Source: Acrocarpospora phusangensis
Lineage (GTDB): Bacteria > Actinomycetota > Actinomycetes > Streptosporangiales > Streptosporangiaceae
Assembly (NCBI RefSeq): GCF_016862995.1
Contig: NZ_BOOA01000038.1
Location: forward strand, 1-64,000
DNA: 64,000 nucleotides
Reading direction: 5' to 3'
The notes beneath the pieces are model-generated. The model was not told the origin of the DNA. It saw nothing but the letters and a program-made list of their open reading frames with translations, and made no database searches. Position 1 is the stretch's first letter. Every line of letters starts with the position of its first letter. Below, piece after piece: positions 1 through 7,356 of this stretch. The position numbers and the translations under genes were made by a program.

Positions 1-468
1 AGCCGCTTGCGAGTTGCCCGCGTCCGGGGCATCCGTGCTCAGGATCCCGGCTCCGGTGGCGCCGGGATCGGTCGCGTCCGAGCCTTCCTCGAGCGGGCCT
101 GACGCGTACGGTTCTGCCAGGTCCGGGGCGGCGAACGTGGCCACCAGTTCGGCGAGGCGTTCCTGGTCGGGGCCGGACAGCGGTCCCGCCCGCCATGAGT
201 CGTCCCCGGCGGGCAGGATTCGCCCACGGGCCACCAGCTGGAGCGCCACCACGACGGCCGCCCCCCAGAACGCGGCCGACGGATGCGCGTCCGGCTCACG
301 GCGGGCCAGGCTGAGCAGCGGCATCGCCTCAGCGACCGGCATCCGCACCACAGCCCCGTCCGCGCCCGGCGGCGGGTGGAAGGCGATCCGGCCCGCCCGG
401 GGCGGATCGCCGGGTTCGAATACGGCCAAGCCCCGGATCAGGGCGACCCGATCGGGGTCTCGTGCCAC
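1..468 (-). CDS. SNF2-type DEAD/DEAH helicase, N-terminal part (cut by window edge)
   Basis: Only about the first 156 codons are visible; the gene reads leftwards off the window. The start is GTG at 468 with GGGAG seven bases upstream. The protein opens AVFEPGDPPRAGRIAF and contains a SAAFWGAAVVVALQLVARGRILP stretch split over residues ~80-105 and a WRAGPLS segment. From memory this matches the non-catalytic N-terminal region that precedes the SNF2 ATPase domains in actinobacterial helicases of the SWIM/SNF2 type. The helicase motifs themselves lie outside the window, so the call rests on the N-terminal region only. The stop of the ABC operon downstream of 1298 lies 48 bp upstream of this start, so it could be read as the last gene of the same leftward unit. 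Confidence 0.62.
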   Translation of the reverse strand, partial: MARDPDRVALIRGLAVFEPGDPPRAGRIAFHPPPGADGAVVRMPVAEAMPLLSLARREPDAHPSAAFWGAAVVVALQLVARGRILPAGDDSWRAGPLSGPDQERLAELVATFAAPDLAEPYASGPLEEGSDATDPGATGAGILSTDAPDAGNSQAA

Positions 469-515
469 GCTGGGACTCCCCTTTCGCGCCGTGTGCCCGA
501 CACGTTATCGGCGGG

Positions 516-1298
516 TCAGCTCCCCAGCCGCCGGAAAGCCCGGATCGAGAGCGGAAAGAACACCGCGACGATCAGCACCGGCCACGCGACGGCCATGGCG
601 ATGGCGTGCTGGGCCGCCCACGAGTCGCCGCCCCAGCCTGGGTTGCCGAACAGCTCCCTGGCCGCGGTGGCCGTGGCCGACAGCGGGTTCCACTCCGCGA
701 TCGCGCCCAGCCAGCCCGGCATGGTCGCGGGCGAGACCAGCGCGCTGGACAGGAACCCGATCGGCCACACCAGGATCTGGACCGCCACCAGCAGGTCCGG
801 GCTGCCGGCGACCAGGCCGAGCCAGATGCCCAGCCACAGCAGGGCGAAGCGCAGCAGCAGGAGCAGCCCGATCGCCAGCGCCGCCCGTCCGGGCCCGTCC
901 TGGGCCCGCCAGCCGACCGCCAGGCCGCACCCGATCAGCACCGCGAGCCCCAGGACCGAGTTGAGCAGGTCGGCGGCGGCCCGGCCGGTCACCACGGCCG
1001 AGGAGGCCATGGGCAGCGAGCGGAACCGGTCGGTCACGCCGCGGGCGGCGTCGGTGCTGACCGCCGCGAAGGTGGTCTCCAGGCCGAAGACCATGGTCAG
1101 CGCGAACATGCCCGGCATCAGGAACTCGCGGTAGTCGCCGCCGCCCGGGACGGTCATGCCGCCGCCGAACAGGTAGCCGAACATGAGCACGATCAGGACG
1201 GGGAACAGCAGTCCCACGATGATCTGGCCGGGCTGGTTGGCCCAGTGCCTGAGGTCGCGGCGGGTGATCGTCCAGCCGTCGGCCAGGGCCCATCTCAT
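516..1298 (-). CDS. ABC-2 type transporter permease (DrrB-like)
   Basis: 260 residues with about six hydrophobic segments (for example around residues 25-45, 60-80, 110-130, 140-165, 170-190 and 230-250). This is the size and pattern of DrrB-type ABC-2 permeases, which form the membrane channel of two-component drug/antibiotic exporters. The start codon overlaps the stop of the ATPase gene by four bases (ATGA), so the two are translationally coupled. Paired with the ATPase and the divergent TetR gene, it is most likely an exporter of a hydrophobic compound at the cytoplasmic membrane; the substrate cannot be told from sequence. Confidence 0.9.
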   Translation of the reverse strand: MRWALADGWTITRRDLRHWANQPGQIIVGLLFPVLIVLMFGYLFGGGMTVPGGGDYREFLMPGMFALTMVFGLETTFAAVSTDAARGVTDRFRSLPMASSAVVTGRAAADLLNSVLGLAVLIGCGLAVGWRAQDGPGRAALAIGLLLLLRFALLWLGIWLGLVAGSPDLLVAVQILVWPIGFLSSALVSPATMPGWLGAIAEWNPLSATATAARELFGNPGWGGDSWAAQHAIAMAVAWPVLIVAVFFPLSIRAFRRLGS

Positions 1299-2212
1299 TT
1301 TCCGGCCTCCGTGAGTCGCAGGAACACTTCGTCCAGGGTGGGCCGGCGCACGCCGATGTCCTCGGCGGCGATGCCGGCCTCGGCCAGGCCGCGCACGGCC
1401 CCGGTCAGCGCGGCGACCCGGTCGGGCGCGGGCGCGCTGACCCGCCGCGTCTCCTCCTCGATGTGCGCGTACGGCCCGAGCAGCCCCGCCACCGCGGGCA
1501 GGTCGGCGGCCGAGGCGGCGACGACCTCGACGCGGTCGCCGCCGATGGTGGCCTTCAGCTCGGCGGGGGTCCCGGCCGCCACCAGCCGCCCGCCGTCGAT
1601 GATCGAGATCTGGGTGGCGAGGCGGTCGGCCTCCTCCAGGTACTGGGTGGTGAGCAGGATGGTGGAGCCCTGCCCGGCCAGGTCGCGGATGGCCGACCAG
1701 ACCTGGTCGCGGCTGCGCGGGTCCAGACCGGTCGTGGGCTCGTCCAGGAACAGCACCGGCGGGGAGAGGATCAGCCCGGCGGCCAGGTCCAGGCGTCGGC
1801 GCATGCCGCCGGAGTAGTCCTTGACCGGTTTGCGGCCGGTGTCGGCCAGGCCGAAGCGCTCCAGCAGCTCCCCCGCGCGGGCGGCGGCGGTACGGCGGGG
1901 CAGGTGGGACAGGCGGGCGAACATGTCGAGGTTCTGGTGCCCGGTGAGGAGTTCGTCGACGGCGGCGTGCTGGCCGACCAGGCCGATGCGGCGGCGTACG
2001 TCGGCGGCCTGCCGTACGACGTCGAAGCCGGCGACGGTGGCGTGGCCGGCGGTGGGGCGCAGCAGGGTGGTCAGGATGCGGATGAGGGTGGTCTTGCCGG
2101 CTCCGTTGGGGCCGAGCAGGCCGTGCACCTGGCCTTCGGGGATGTGGAGGTCGAGGGAGTGCAGGGCTGGGGTGTCGCCGAAACGTTTGCCCAGACCGGT
2201 CACGTCTATCAT
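1295..2212 (-). CDS. ABC transporter ATP-binding protein (DrrA-like)
   Basis: 305 residues from ATG 2212 ([11 protein letters not shown]); longer in-frame readings upstream are not protein-like. Walker A (GPNGAGKTT, ~residue 40), signature [11 protein letters not shown], Walker [12 protein letters not shown] and the H-loop-equivalent [13 protein letters not shown] are all intact. The C-terminal ~80 residues ([12 protein letters not shown]...) are the extra domain seen in DrrA/daunorubicin-resistance type ATPases. It energises the overlapping permease at 516-1298. There is no clear Shine-Dalgarno sequence before ATG 2212. A TATGAT -10 box lies on the minus strand at 2232-2237, about 20 bases upstream, so the leader is very short. 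Transcription is divergent from the TetR gene at 2269. Confidence 0.92.
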   Translation of the reverse strand: MIDVTGLGKRFGDTPALHSLDLHIPEGQVHGLLGPNGAGKTTLIRILTTLLRPTAGHATVAGFDVVRQAADVRRRIGLVGQHAAVDELLTGHQNLDMFARLSHLPRRTAAARAGELLERFGLADTGRKPVKDYSGGMRRRLDLAAGLILSPPVLFLDEPTTGLDPRSRDQVWSAIRDLAGQGSTILLTTQYLEEADRLATQISIIDGGRLVAAGTPAELKATIGGDRVEVVAASAADLPAVAGLLGPYAHIEEETRRVSAPAPDRVAALTGAVRGLAEAGIAAEDIGVRRPTLDEVFLRLTEAGK

Positions 2213-2225
2213 GTCGTACACCGTA

Positions 2226-2240
2226 CCGTACATCATACGG
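2226..2240. promoter_or_regulatory. TetR operator candidate overlapping exporter promoter
   Basis: The inverted repeat CCGTA-CATCA-TACGG lies in the 56-bp gap between the divergent exporter and tetR starts. Its centre contains the minus-strand -10 box TATGAT (2232-2237). Further GTAC-containing copies flank it (2213-2250). A repressor bound here would block the exporter promoter; the adjacent TetR is the obvious candidate. Confidence 0.5.
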
Positions 2241-2268
2241 TTAGTTGTACGGGTAGGCTGGCGCGACC

Positions 2269-3033
2269 ATGACGACGCAATACAGCGGCCAGGGAGATCC
2301 GGCCCGCAGCCTGGCGCTGCTCTGGCGCGCGCCCGGCAGGGGCCCGGCGTCCCGGAAGGGCAAGCCCGAGCTGAGCGTGGACGTGATCGTCCAGGCGGCC
2401 ATCGTGGTGGGCGACGCCGACGGCCTGGCCGCCCTGTCGATGCGGCGGGTGGCCGAACGGCTCGGCGTCGGCACAATGTCGCTGTACACGTACGTGCCGG
2501 GCAAGGCCGAACTGATCGACGTCATGCTCGACACCGTCTACGGCGCGCTCTACCGGGAGACACCGCGCGGCGGCTGGCGGGAGCGGCTGGAGTCGATCGC
2601 GCGCGAGCAGTGGGCGCTCTACCACCGGCACCCGTGGATCCTGCAGGTCGCCACCAGCAGACCCCCGCTGGGCCCGAACGCGATCGCCAAGTACGAGGCC
2701 GAACTGGCCGCCGTGGACGGCATCGGCCTGTCGGACCTGGAGATGGACTCGGTGGTCACGCTGGTGTCCGGCTACGTGCACGGCGCGGCCCGCGGCGCGG
2801 TGGAGGCCTCCCGCGCCCAGGAGGAGACCGGCATGACCGACGAGCAGTGGTGGCAGGCGTACGGGCCGCTGCTGAACACGATGGTCGACCCGAGCCGGTT
2901 CCCGATCGCCACCCGGGTCGGCACCGCGGCCGGGGAGGAGCACGGCGGCGCCTACAACCCGGGCCACGCCTTCGAGTTCGGCCTGGCCCGCGTCCTGGAC
3001 GGCATCAGCCTGCTGATCACCGGCCGCGCCTGA
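2269..3033 (+). CDS. TetR/AcrR family repressor of the DrrAB-like exporter
   Basis: 254 residues. The N-terminal helix-turn-helix lies at about residues 36-80 (LSMRRVAERLGVGTMSLYTYV). A C-terminal ligand domain of the type found with tetracycline-repressor-like actinomycete regulators follows, including the DPSRFPIATRV segment. ATG 2269 is the only plausible start and has little leader. The divergent arrangement with an ABC exporter and the shared palindromic intergenic region imply ligand-relieved repression of that exporter and probably of itself. The ligand is unknown. Confidence 0.88.
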   Translation: MTTQYSGQGDPARSLALLWRAPGRGPASRKGKPELSVDVIVQAAIVVGDADGLAALSMRRVAERLGVGTMSLYTYVPGKAELIDVMLDTVYGALYRETPRGGWRERLESIAREQWALYHRHPWILQVATSRPPLGPNAIAKYEAELAAVDGIGLSDLEMDSVVTLVSGYVHGAARGAVEASRAQEETGMTDEQWWQAYGPLLNTMVDPSRFPIATRVGTAAGEEHGGAYNPGHAFEFGLARVLDGISLLITGRA

Positions 3034-3141
3034 ACCGCGTCAGCCGCGCTGTCCCGCGTTCGCCCGCCGCTCCAGCAGCGTGCCGTGATCCCGGCGGAAC
3101 CGCCGGTGCCGCTGTCGGCTCGAACGCCCCTTCGCGCTCGT

Positions 3142-3969
3142 TCAGGGCGCGGACTGATCGCGGATCGCCGCCAGGAGGGCGGCGTGCGTCTCGGGGTCGG
3201 CCGCGGCGATGAGGCCGCCCGTGCCGGTGTGCAGGGGCTGGCCGTGGATGCCGGTCACGACGCATCCGGCGGCCTGGCACAGGGCGAGGCCGGCGGCGAA
3301 GTGCACGCTGTCGGCGAGGTGGCCGTCGGTGACGTACGCGGCTCTGCGCCCGGCGGCGACCCAGGCCACCGCCAGGGTGGTGGACACGACGCGGGGACGG
3401 AAATGTTCGGTGAAGGCCGGGGCGGCCAGGAGGTCGACGGCCCGGAAGCCGGGGGCGTTGGGGAACGGCGGGTCGAGGTTGACGTCCACCAGGCGTGACT
3501 CCGGTGAAGGGGTCAGCGGGGTGTCCACGCCATCGCTGCGGAGGTAGGCGCGGTCGCCGCCGGTCCAGAACACCTCGTCGCTGAACGGGTCGGCGGACGC
3601 CGCCGCGATGGTCTTCGATCCCGTGCGCAGGGCGACGTTCACCGCGACCAGCATGTTCCCGACCGCGTAGTTCAACGTGCCGCACAGGGGGTCGACCAGC
3701 CAGCGGCGTTCCGCGCCGTCGCTGCCGAGGTGGCCGCTTTCCTCGCCGGTCACGGCGTCGTGGGGCCGGGCGTGGCGGAGAATGTCCACGATCGTCTTCT
3801 CCGCCTCGAGATCGGCGGCTGTGGCGAAGTCGCCGGCGGACTTCTGCACCCGCGTCAGCGGGGTTCCGTACCTGCCGCGCACCACGGCGGCGCCCGCCTG
3901 CGCCGCCGCGACGGCCAACTCCGCGTCCGTGCCCTCATGAAAGGTCATTCGCGCAGGATAGATCGTCAC
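3142..3969 (-). CDS. Inositol monophosphatase family protein with altered metal-site motifs
   Basis: 275 residues from GTG 3969; an in-frame ATG at 3948 is the alternative, and neither has a good ribosome site. The fold signature is recognisable: DFATAADLEAE (first acidic motif), GEES (Glu ligand), WLVDPLCGTLNYA and a C-terminal SVHFAAG. In typical IMPases the last two are DPxDGTxN and WDxAAG. Here the second Asp of DPxDGT is Cys and the Asp of WD is His. The protein therefore probably differs in metal binding or substrate from classical inositol/histidinol phosphatases. I recall DPLCGT-type homologues in other actinomycetes, so this looks like a divergent subfamily rather than a random lesion. 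It is monocistronic in appearance. Confidence 0.78.
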   Translation of the reverse strand: MTIYPARMTFHEGTDAELAVAAAQAGAAVVRGRYGTPLTRVQKSAGDFATAADLEAEKTIVDILRHARPHDAVTGEESGHLGSDGAERRWLVDPLCGTLNYAVGNMLVAVNVALRTGSKTIAAASADPFSDEVFWTGGDRAYLRSDGVDTPLTPSPESRLVDVNLDPPFPNAPGFRAVDLLAAPAFTEHFRPRVVSTTLAVAWVAAGRRAAYVTDGHLADSVHFAAGLALCQAAGCVVTGIHGQPLHTGTGGLIAAADPETHAALLAAIRDQSAP

Positions 3970-4225
3970 GGAGTGAGGCGCGCGGCGCGGGACTCCAGGT
4001 GGCGGCGTCCGGGACGAGGAACACTGACCGGGCCCGGTATCCGGATTCGTGCTGAGCCTGCGATTGGCCCCCAGACCCTGCGCGTGGCCGGGTTAGTGTG
4101 GATCAGGCTCAGATATTTCATCGGATGCTTCCTGGGTAGCGGAATTTCCTCATCCACCATGTCGAAACCGGCTCGTTGGTTTCCACGTCTCCTTTGAGAA
4201 CAGACCGGCAGCAGGAGGGAACATC

Positions 4226-4594
4226 ATGTTCGAGAACACCAGGGCCTTCAGCGGTTTCTCCGTGGACGACATCGCGGAGGCCAGGAAGTTCTACGGGGAG
4301 ACGCTCGGGCTCAACGTGAGCGAGCGCAACGGGCTGCTCTTCCTGCACCTGGCGGGGGACCGCGACACGCTCGTCTACCCGAAGGGCGATCAGCACACGC
4401 CCGCGACGTTCACCATCCTGAACTTCCCGGTCCCGGAGATCGAGTCCGCCATGGCGGAGCTGGCGGCGCGCGGCATCACCTTCGAGCACTACGAAGGGGT
4501 GGACGAGAAGGGCGTCTTCCGGCTGGGGGGTCCGCTCATCGCCTGGTTCAAGGACCCGGCGGGCAACATCCTCTCCGTACTGCAGGAGGACTAG
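4226..4594 (+). CDS. VOC (glyoxalase/bleomycin-resistance fold) small protein
   Basis: 122 residues with a good ribosome site (AGGAGG ~9 bases before ATG 4226). There is one VOC module: FSVDDIAEARKFYGETLGL at the N-terminus, a beta strand FTILNFPVPEIESAM, and the C-terminal WFKDPAGNILSVLQ. It probably acts as a homodimer. The metal ligands typical of glyoxalase I are not clearly conserved and the substrate is unknown. A strong GC hairpin follows directly, so it is likely transcribed alone. Confidence 0.85.
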   Translation: MFENTRAFSGFSVDDIAEARKFYGETLGLNVSERNGLLFLHLAGDRDTLVYPKGDQHTPATFTILNFPVPEIESAMAELAARGITFEHYEGVDEKGVFRLGGPLIAWFKDPAGNILSVLQED

Positions 4595-4599
4595 AACCG

Positions 4600-4629
4600 G
4601 CGGCGGCGCCTCCTGAGAGGCGCCGCCGC
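4600..4629 (+). terminator. Strong GC hairpin after VOC gene
   Basis: A perfect 13-bp stem (4600-4612 pairing with 4617-4629) with loop CTGA starts six bases after the VOC stop codon. There is no T-run behind it, as is common for actinomycete terminators. Confidence 0.7.
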
Positions 4630-4720
4630 GTCTTCGGCTAGGTCCGGTCTCGCGACGGCCAGGCCGCGTCTCGCGCCTCAGGGGTGAAGGACACACCGCG
4701 AGAAGCAGAAGGACGACCCC

Positions 4721-5143
4721 ATGACGCATTCAGAGACCCCCGACGTCGCCCTGCGCGCCCTGGACCGGCTGGTCGGCACCTGGACGGTGACCGGCGGCGC
4801 GATCGGCACGGTCACCTACCGATGGCTGGAGGGCGGGTTCTTCCTCGCCCAGGACGTGAACCTGGAGCAGTTCGGGGAGCCCGTCGTCGGCCTGGAGATC
4901 ATCGGCCGGGAGCGTACGCTGGGCGCCGAGGAGCCCAGCCGCGACATCAAGTCCCGCTACTACGGCGGTGACGGCTGCACCTTCGACTACGTGTACGAAC
5001 TCGACGGCGACACCCTCACCATCTGGGCCGGCGAGCCCGGTTCGCCCGCGTACTTCCGCGGCGAGTTCGACGGCGACACGATGGCGGGCGCCTGGGTGTA
5101 CCCGGGCGGAGGCGGCTACGACTCCATCATGACCCGCGTGTGA
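4721..5143 (+). CDS. Small calycin-like protein (DUF1579-like)
   Basis: 140 residues with AAGGACG upstream of ATG 4721. It begins ALDRLVGTWTVTGG, followed by alternating beta-strand-like segments and aromatic/Gly turns (YRWLEGGFFLAQDV; FDYVYELDGDTLTIW; GAWVYPGGGGYDS). This resembles DUF1579-type or other lipocalin/FABP-like beta-barrel proteins. No catalytic motif and no signal peptide are seen, so the function is unknown. Its stop codon directly abuts the stop of the convergent response regulator (5143/5144), leaving no room for a separate terminator. Confidence 0.65.
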   Translation: MTHSETPDVALRALDRLVGTWTVTGGAIGTVTYRWLEGGFFLAQDVNLEQFGEPVVGLEIIGRERTLGAEEPSRDIKSRYYGGDGCTFDYVYELDGDTLTIWAGEPGSPAYFRGEFDGDTMAGAWVYPGGGGYDSIMTRV

Positions 5144-5827
5144 TCAGTCCTCGAGAAGCCCCGCGTCGTGCGCGAGCAGCGCGATCTGCACCCGGTTGTT
5201 GAGGCCGAGCCTGGCCAGGATGCCCGACAGGTGCGCCTGGACGGCCGGCCCGCTCAGGTACAGCAACGCCGCGATCTCCCGGTCGGTACGCCCCTGCCCC
5301 ACGGCCACCGCCACCGCGTGCTCCCGCGCGTTCAGCGACGCCAGCCGGGCCCGTGCCACCGCGCGGCGGCGGTCCCGGTCGGCGGCCGAGACGCGGGCGA
5401 CCAGCCGCCGGGTCACCGCGGCCGACAGCACCGGCTGCCCCCGCGCCACCCGGCGGACCGCGGTCACCAGTTCCTCCGGCGGGGCGTCCTTGCGGAGGAA
5501 GCCGGCCGCGCCCGCCCGCAGCGCGCCGAGCACGTCGGCGTCGGTGTCGCCGGTGTCGCCGGTGTCCCGGCCGGTCAGCACGATCACCTCGGGCGGGTCC
5601 GGCCGGGCCCGCAGCGTCCGGGTGGCGGCGAGCCCGTCCCAGGCGGGCATCCGGATGTCCATCAGCACCACGTCGGGATCGTGGCGTTCCACCAGCGGGA
5701 CGACCTGGTCGCCCTCCCCCGCCTCCCCCACCACGCGCAGGTCCACGGCGGCGGAGAGCGCCGTGCGCAGTCCCGCCCGCGACCGCGGATCGTCGTCCGC
5801 GATCAGAACGCCCACCGGTCCGCTCAT
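5144..5827 (-). CDS. Orphan NarL/LuxR-type response regulator
   Basis: 227 residues if ATG 5827 is used, which puts the receiver domain (VGVLIADDDPRSRAGL) at the N-terminus; an in-frame ATG at 5851 is possible. The receiver has the acidic pair DD, a phosphoacceptor Asp in DVVLMDIRMPAWDG, Thr in VIVLTG and Lys in FLRKDAPPEE. A LuxR-type HTH lies near the C-terminus (LNAREHAVAVAVGQGRTDREIAALL). A short GDTGDTDAD insertion sits after LTGRD and comes from a tandem 9-base repeat. No histidine kinase gene adjoins it, so it is an orphan regulator in this window. Confidence 0.86.
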   Translation of the reverse strand: MSGPVGVLIADDDPRSRAGLRTALSAAVDLRVVGEAGEGDQVVPLVERHDPDVVLMDIRMPAWDGLAATRTLRARPDPPEVIVLTGRDTGDTGDTDADVLGALRAGAAGFLRKDAPPEELVTAVRRVARGQPVLSAAVTRRLVARVSAADRDRRRAVARARLASLNAREHAVAVAVGQGRTDREIAALLYLSGPAVQAHLSGILARLGLNNRVQIALLAHDAGLLED

Positions 5828-5892
5828 GCGGGCAACGGTAGCCACCCGCATGCGCCGGTACCACGGATCCGCCCCGAATCAGGGCGGGGATG

Positions 5893-6546
5893 TCACACGC
5901 TGACCTCGCCGTGGGCGATGATCCCGGTGAGGATGGGCAGGGCGTCGGCCGCGGTGGCGGCCCGGTGGGCGGCGAGGGCGAGGACGTCGTCGCCGGGCCG
6001 GCGGTTCTGGTTGGGGATGGCCAGGACGGTCATGCCGGCGGCGCGGGCGGCGAGGATGCCGGGGGCGGAGTCCTCCACGGCCAGGCAGTCGGCCGGGTCG
6101 TGGCCGAGGAGCTCGGCGGCCAGTACGTACGCGTCGGGCTCGGGCTTGCCGGCGACCACGTCCTCGTCGGCGATGACGGCCGTGACGTGGCCGGTCAGGC
6201 CGAGGGCGGTGACGGCGGCGTGCACGTACCGGTGCGGGGCGGCCGAGGCGACCGCGACGGGCACCCACAGGGCGGCGGCGGCCAGCAGCGGGAAGGCGCC
6301 GTCCAGCAGGGCGATCCGGCCGTCGTGGAGGGCGGCGAGCGCGGCTTCGGTGCATTCGGCGTGGACCTGGCCGGGGTCGGTGCCGCAGGCGTCGGCCAGG
6401 CGGACGGGCCAGTCGGAGCCGCCGAGCAGGGCGCCGATGTCGGCGCCGCGGCCGTGGTGGCGGGCGTGGTAGTCACGCCAGATGCGGTCCCAGATATGGC
6501 CGCTGGCGACGAGGGTGTCGTCGAGGTCGAAGACGACGGCTCGCAT
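5893..6546 (-). CDS. HAD-superfamily phosphatase (beta-phosphoglucomutase-like subfamily)
   Basis: 217 residues from ATG 6546. Motif I is FDLDDTLVASG, motif II VAVASAAPHR, motif III lysine AGKPEPDAY and motif IV VEDSAPGILAARAAGM; all catalytic residues are present. The helical cap after motif I places it with PGM/phosphatase-type HADs. The start lies only five bases after the stop of RibB, so it is translationally coupled to a riboflavin gene. HADs of this kind supply the missing 5-amino-6-ribitylaminouracil-5'-phosphate phosphatase step in several bacteria, which is an attractive inference here but not proof. Sugar-phosphate hydrolysis is the alternative. Confidence 0.86.
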   Translation of the reverse strand: MRAVVFDLDDTLVASGHIWDRIWRDYHARHHGRGADIGALLGGSDWPVRLADACGTDPGQVHAECTEAALAALHDGRIALLDGAFPLLAAAALWVPVAVASAAPHRYVHAAVTALGLTGHVTAVIADEDVVAGKPEPDAYVLAAELLGHDPADCLAVEDSAPGILAARAAGMTVLAIPNQNRRPGDDVLALAAHRAATAADALPILTGIIAHGEVSV

Positions 6547-6551
6547 CGGGG

Positions 6552-7226
6552 TCACACCCCGGCCGGCACATCGCCGGCCACACCGCCGGCCACACCGCCG
6601 GCCACACCGCCGGCACGGATGCCGCGGTGCTCCATCAGCTGCTCGACGGAGATCAGCAGCAGGTCGTGCTCGTCGGCGAAGACGCGCAGCTGGGGCAGGC
6701 GGGCCAGGGTGCCGTCCGGGTTGAGCACCTCGGTGAGCGCGGCCACGGGGGGCAGGCCGGCGAGGCGTACGAGTTCGAGGCCGGCCTCGGTGTGGCCCTG
6801 GCGGGCGGCCAGGCCGCCTTCGCTCTCGCGGAGCGGGAAGACGTGGCCGGGGCGTTGCAGCTGGCGGTGGCCGGTGGCGGGGTCGGCGAGCAGGCGCAGG
6901 GTGTTGGCGCGGCTGGCGGCGGAGATGCCGCTGGTGCCGTCGGCGGCGTCCACGGAGACGGTGAACGCGGGGGCGTTGGGGTCCTCGTTGGGGGAGACGT
7001 TGAGGGAGACCATGGGCGGCAGGTGCAGCCGGTCCAGGTCGGGGCCCTCCATGGCCGCGCACACCACTCCCCCGCTGTGCCGGATCAGGAACGCCATCAG
7101 CACCGGCGTCATGAGCGATCCGGCCGCGACGAGGTCGCCTTCGTTCTCCCGGTCCTCGTTGTCGATGACGAGGACGGGACGGCCCGCGGCGATCTCCTTG
7201 ATCGCGGCGGTCACGGTATCGAGCAT
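6552..7226 (-). CDS. ribB: 3,4-dihydroxy-2-butanone 4-phosphate synthase (stand-alone RibB)
   Basis: 224 residues. It converts ribulose 5-phosphate to DHBP plus formate in riboflavin synthesis. The key acidic loop is intact (NEDRENEGD, residues ~23-31). The SGISAASRANT and GHVFPLR-type segments, the HTEAGLELVRLAGL helix and the EVLNPDG strand also match the family. It is a single-domain RibB without the fused GTP cyclohydrolase II common in actinomycetes. The C-terminus ends in an added low-complexity tail (GGVA x3) encoded by a 12-bp tandem repeat. A GGGGG ribosome site precedes ATG 7226. No FMN riboswitch consensus is visible upstream; instead a perfect palindrome occurs at 7254-7269. Confidence 0.92.
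   Translation of the reverse strand: MLDTVTAAIKEIAAGRPVLVIDNEDRENEGDLVAAGSLMTPVLMAFLIRHSGGVVCAAMEGPDLDRLHLPPMVSLNVSPNEDPNAPAFTVSVDAADGTSGISAASRANTLRLLADPATGHRQLQRPGHVFPLRESEGGLAARQGHTEAGLELVRLAGLPPVAALTEVLNPDGTLARLPQLRVFADEHDLLLISVEQLMEHRGIRAGGVAGGVAGGVAGDVPAGV
6572..6616. repeat. 12-bp tandem repeat at 3' end of ribB
   Basis: Three perfect copies of CGCCGGCCACAC plus a partial fourth. In the ribB frame they encode GGVA units (read on the minus strand), extending the enzyme's C-terminus without disrupting its core. Copy number is likely to vary between strains. Confidence 0.85.
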
Positions 7227-7253
7227 GAATGAACCCCCGAATTCTAACGAAAA

Positions 7254-7269
7254 GTAGTTATATAACTAC
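7254..7269. promoter_or_regulatory. Perfect 16-bp palindrome between ribB and pucR-like gene
   Basis: GTAGTTATATAACTAC is a perfect dyad 28 bp upstream of the ribB start. On the minus strand a TAGAAT -10 box follows it at about 16 bp, so a bound protein would cover the ribB -35 region. It matches 13 of 16 bases of the operator at 11883-11898 (GTAGT-N6-ACTAC). The binding protein is unknown. Confidence 0.6.
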
Positions 7270-7356
7270 GCTAAGGCGTCGGGTCGGGGTGGCTCCGACA
7301 CACGGCGAGGCACGCCCATGACGTGCCGTTTGCCGGGGTGAGGCGAGGCGGATAGC

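Noticed and set aside
14-1817. Long open frames on the + strand over the first 1.8 kb
   Set aside because: They are antisense to the helicase, ABC permease and ABC ATPase genes, are Arg/Pro/Ser-rich and have no family motifs; typical shadows in high-GC DNA.
7227-7356. FMN riboswitch upstream of ribB
   Set aside because: The conserved RFN element sequences are absent; only a DNA palindrome is present.
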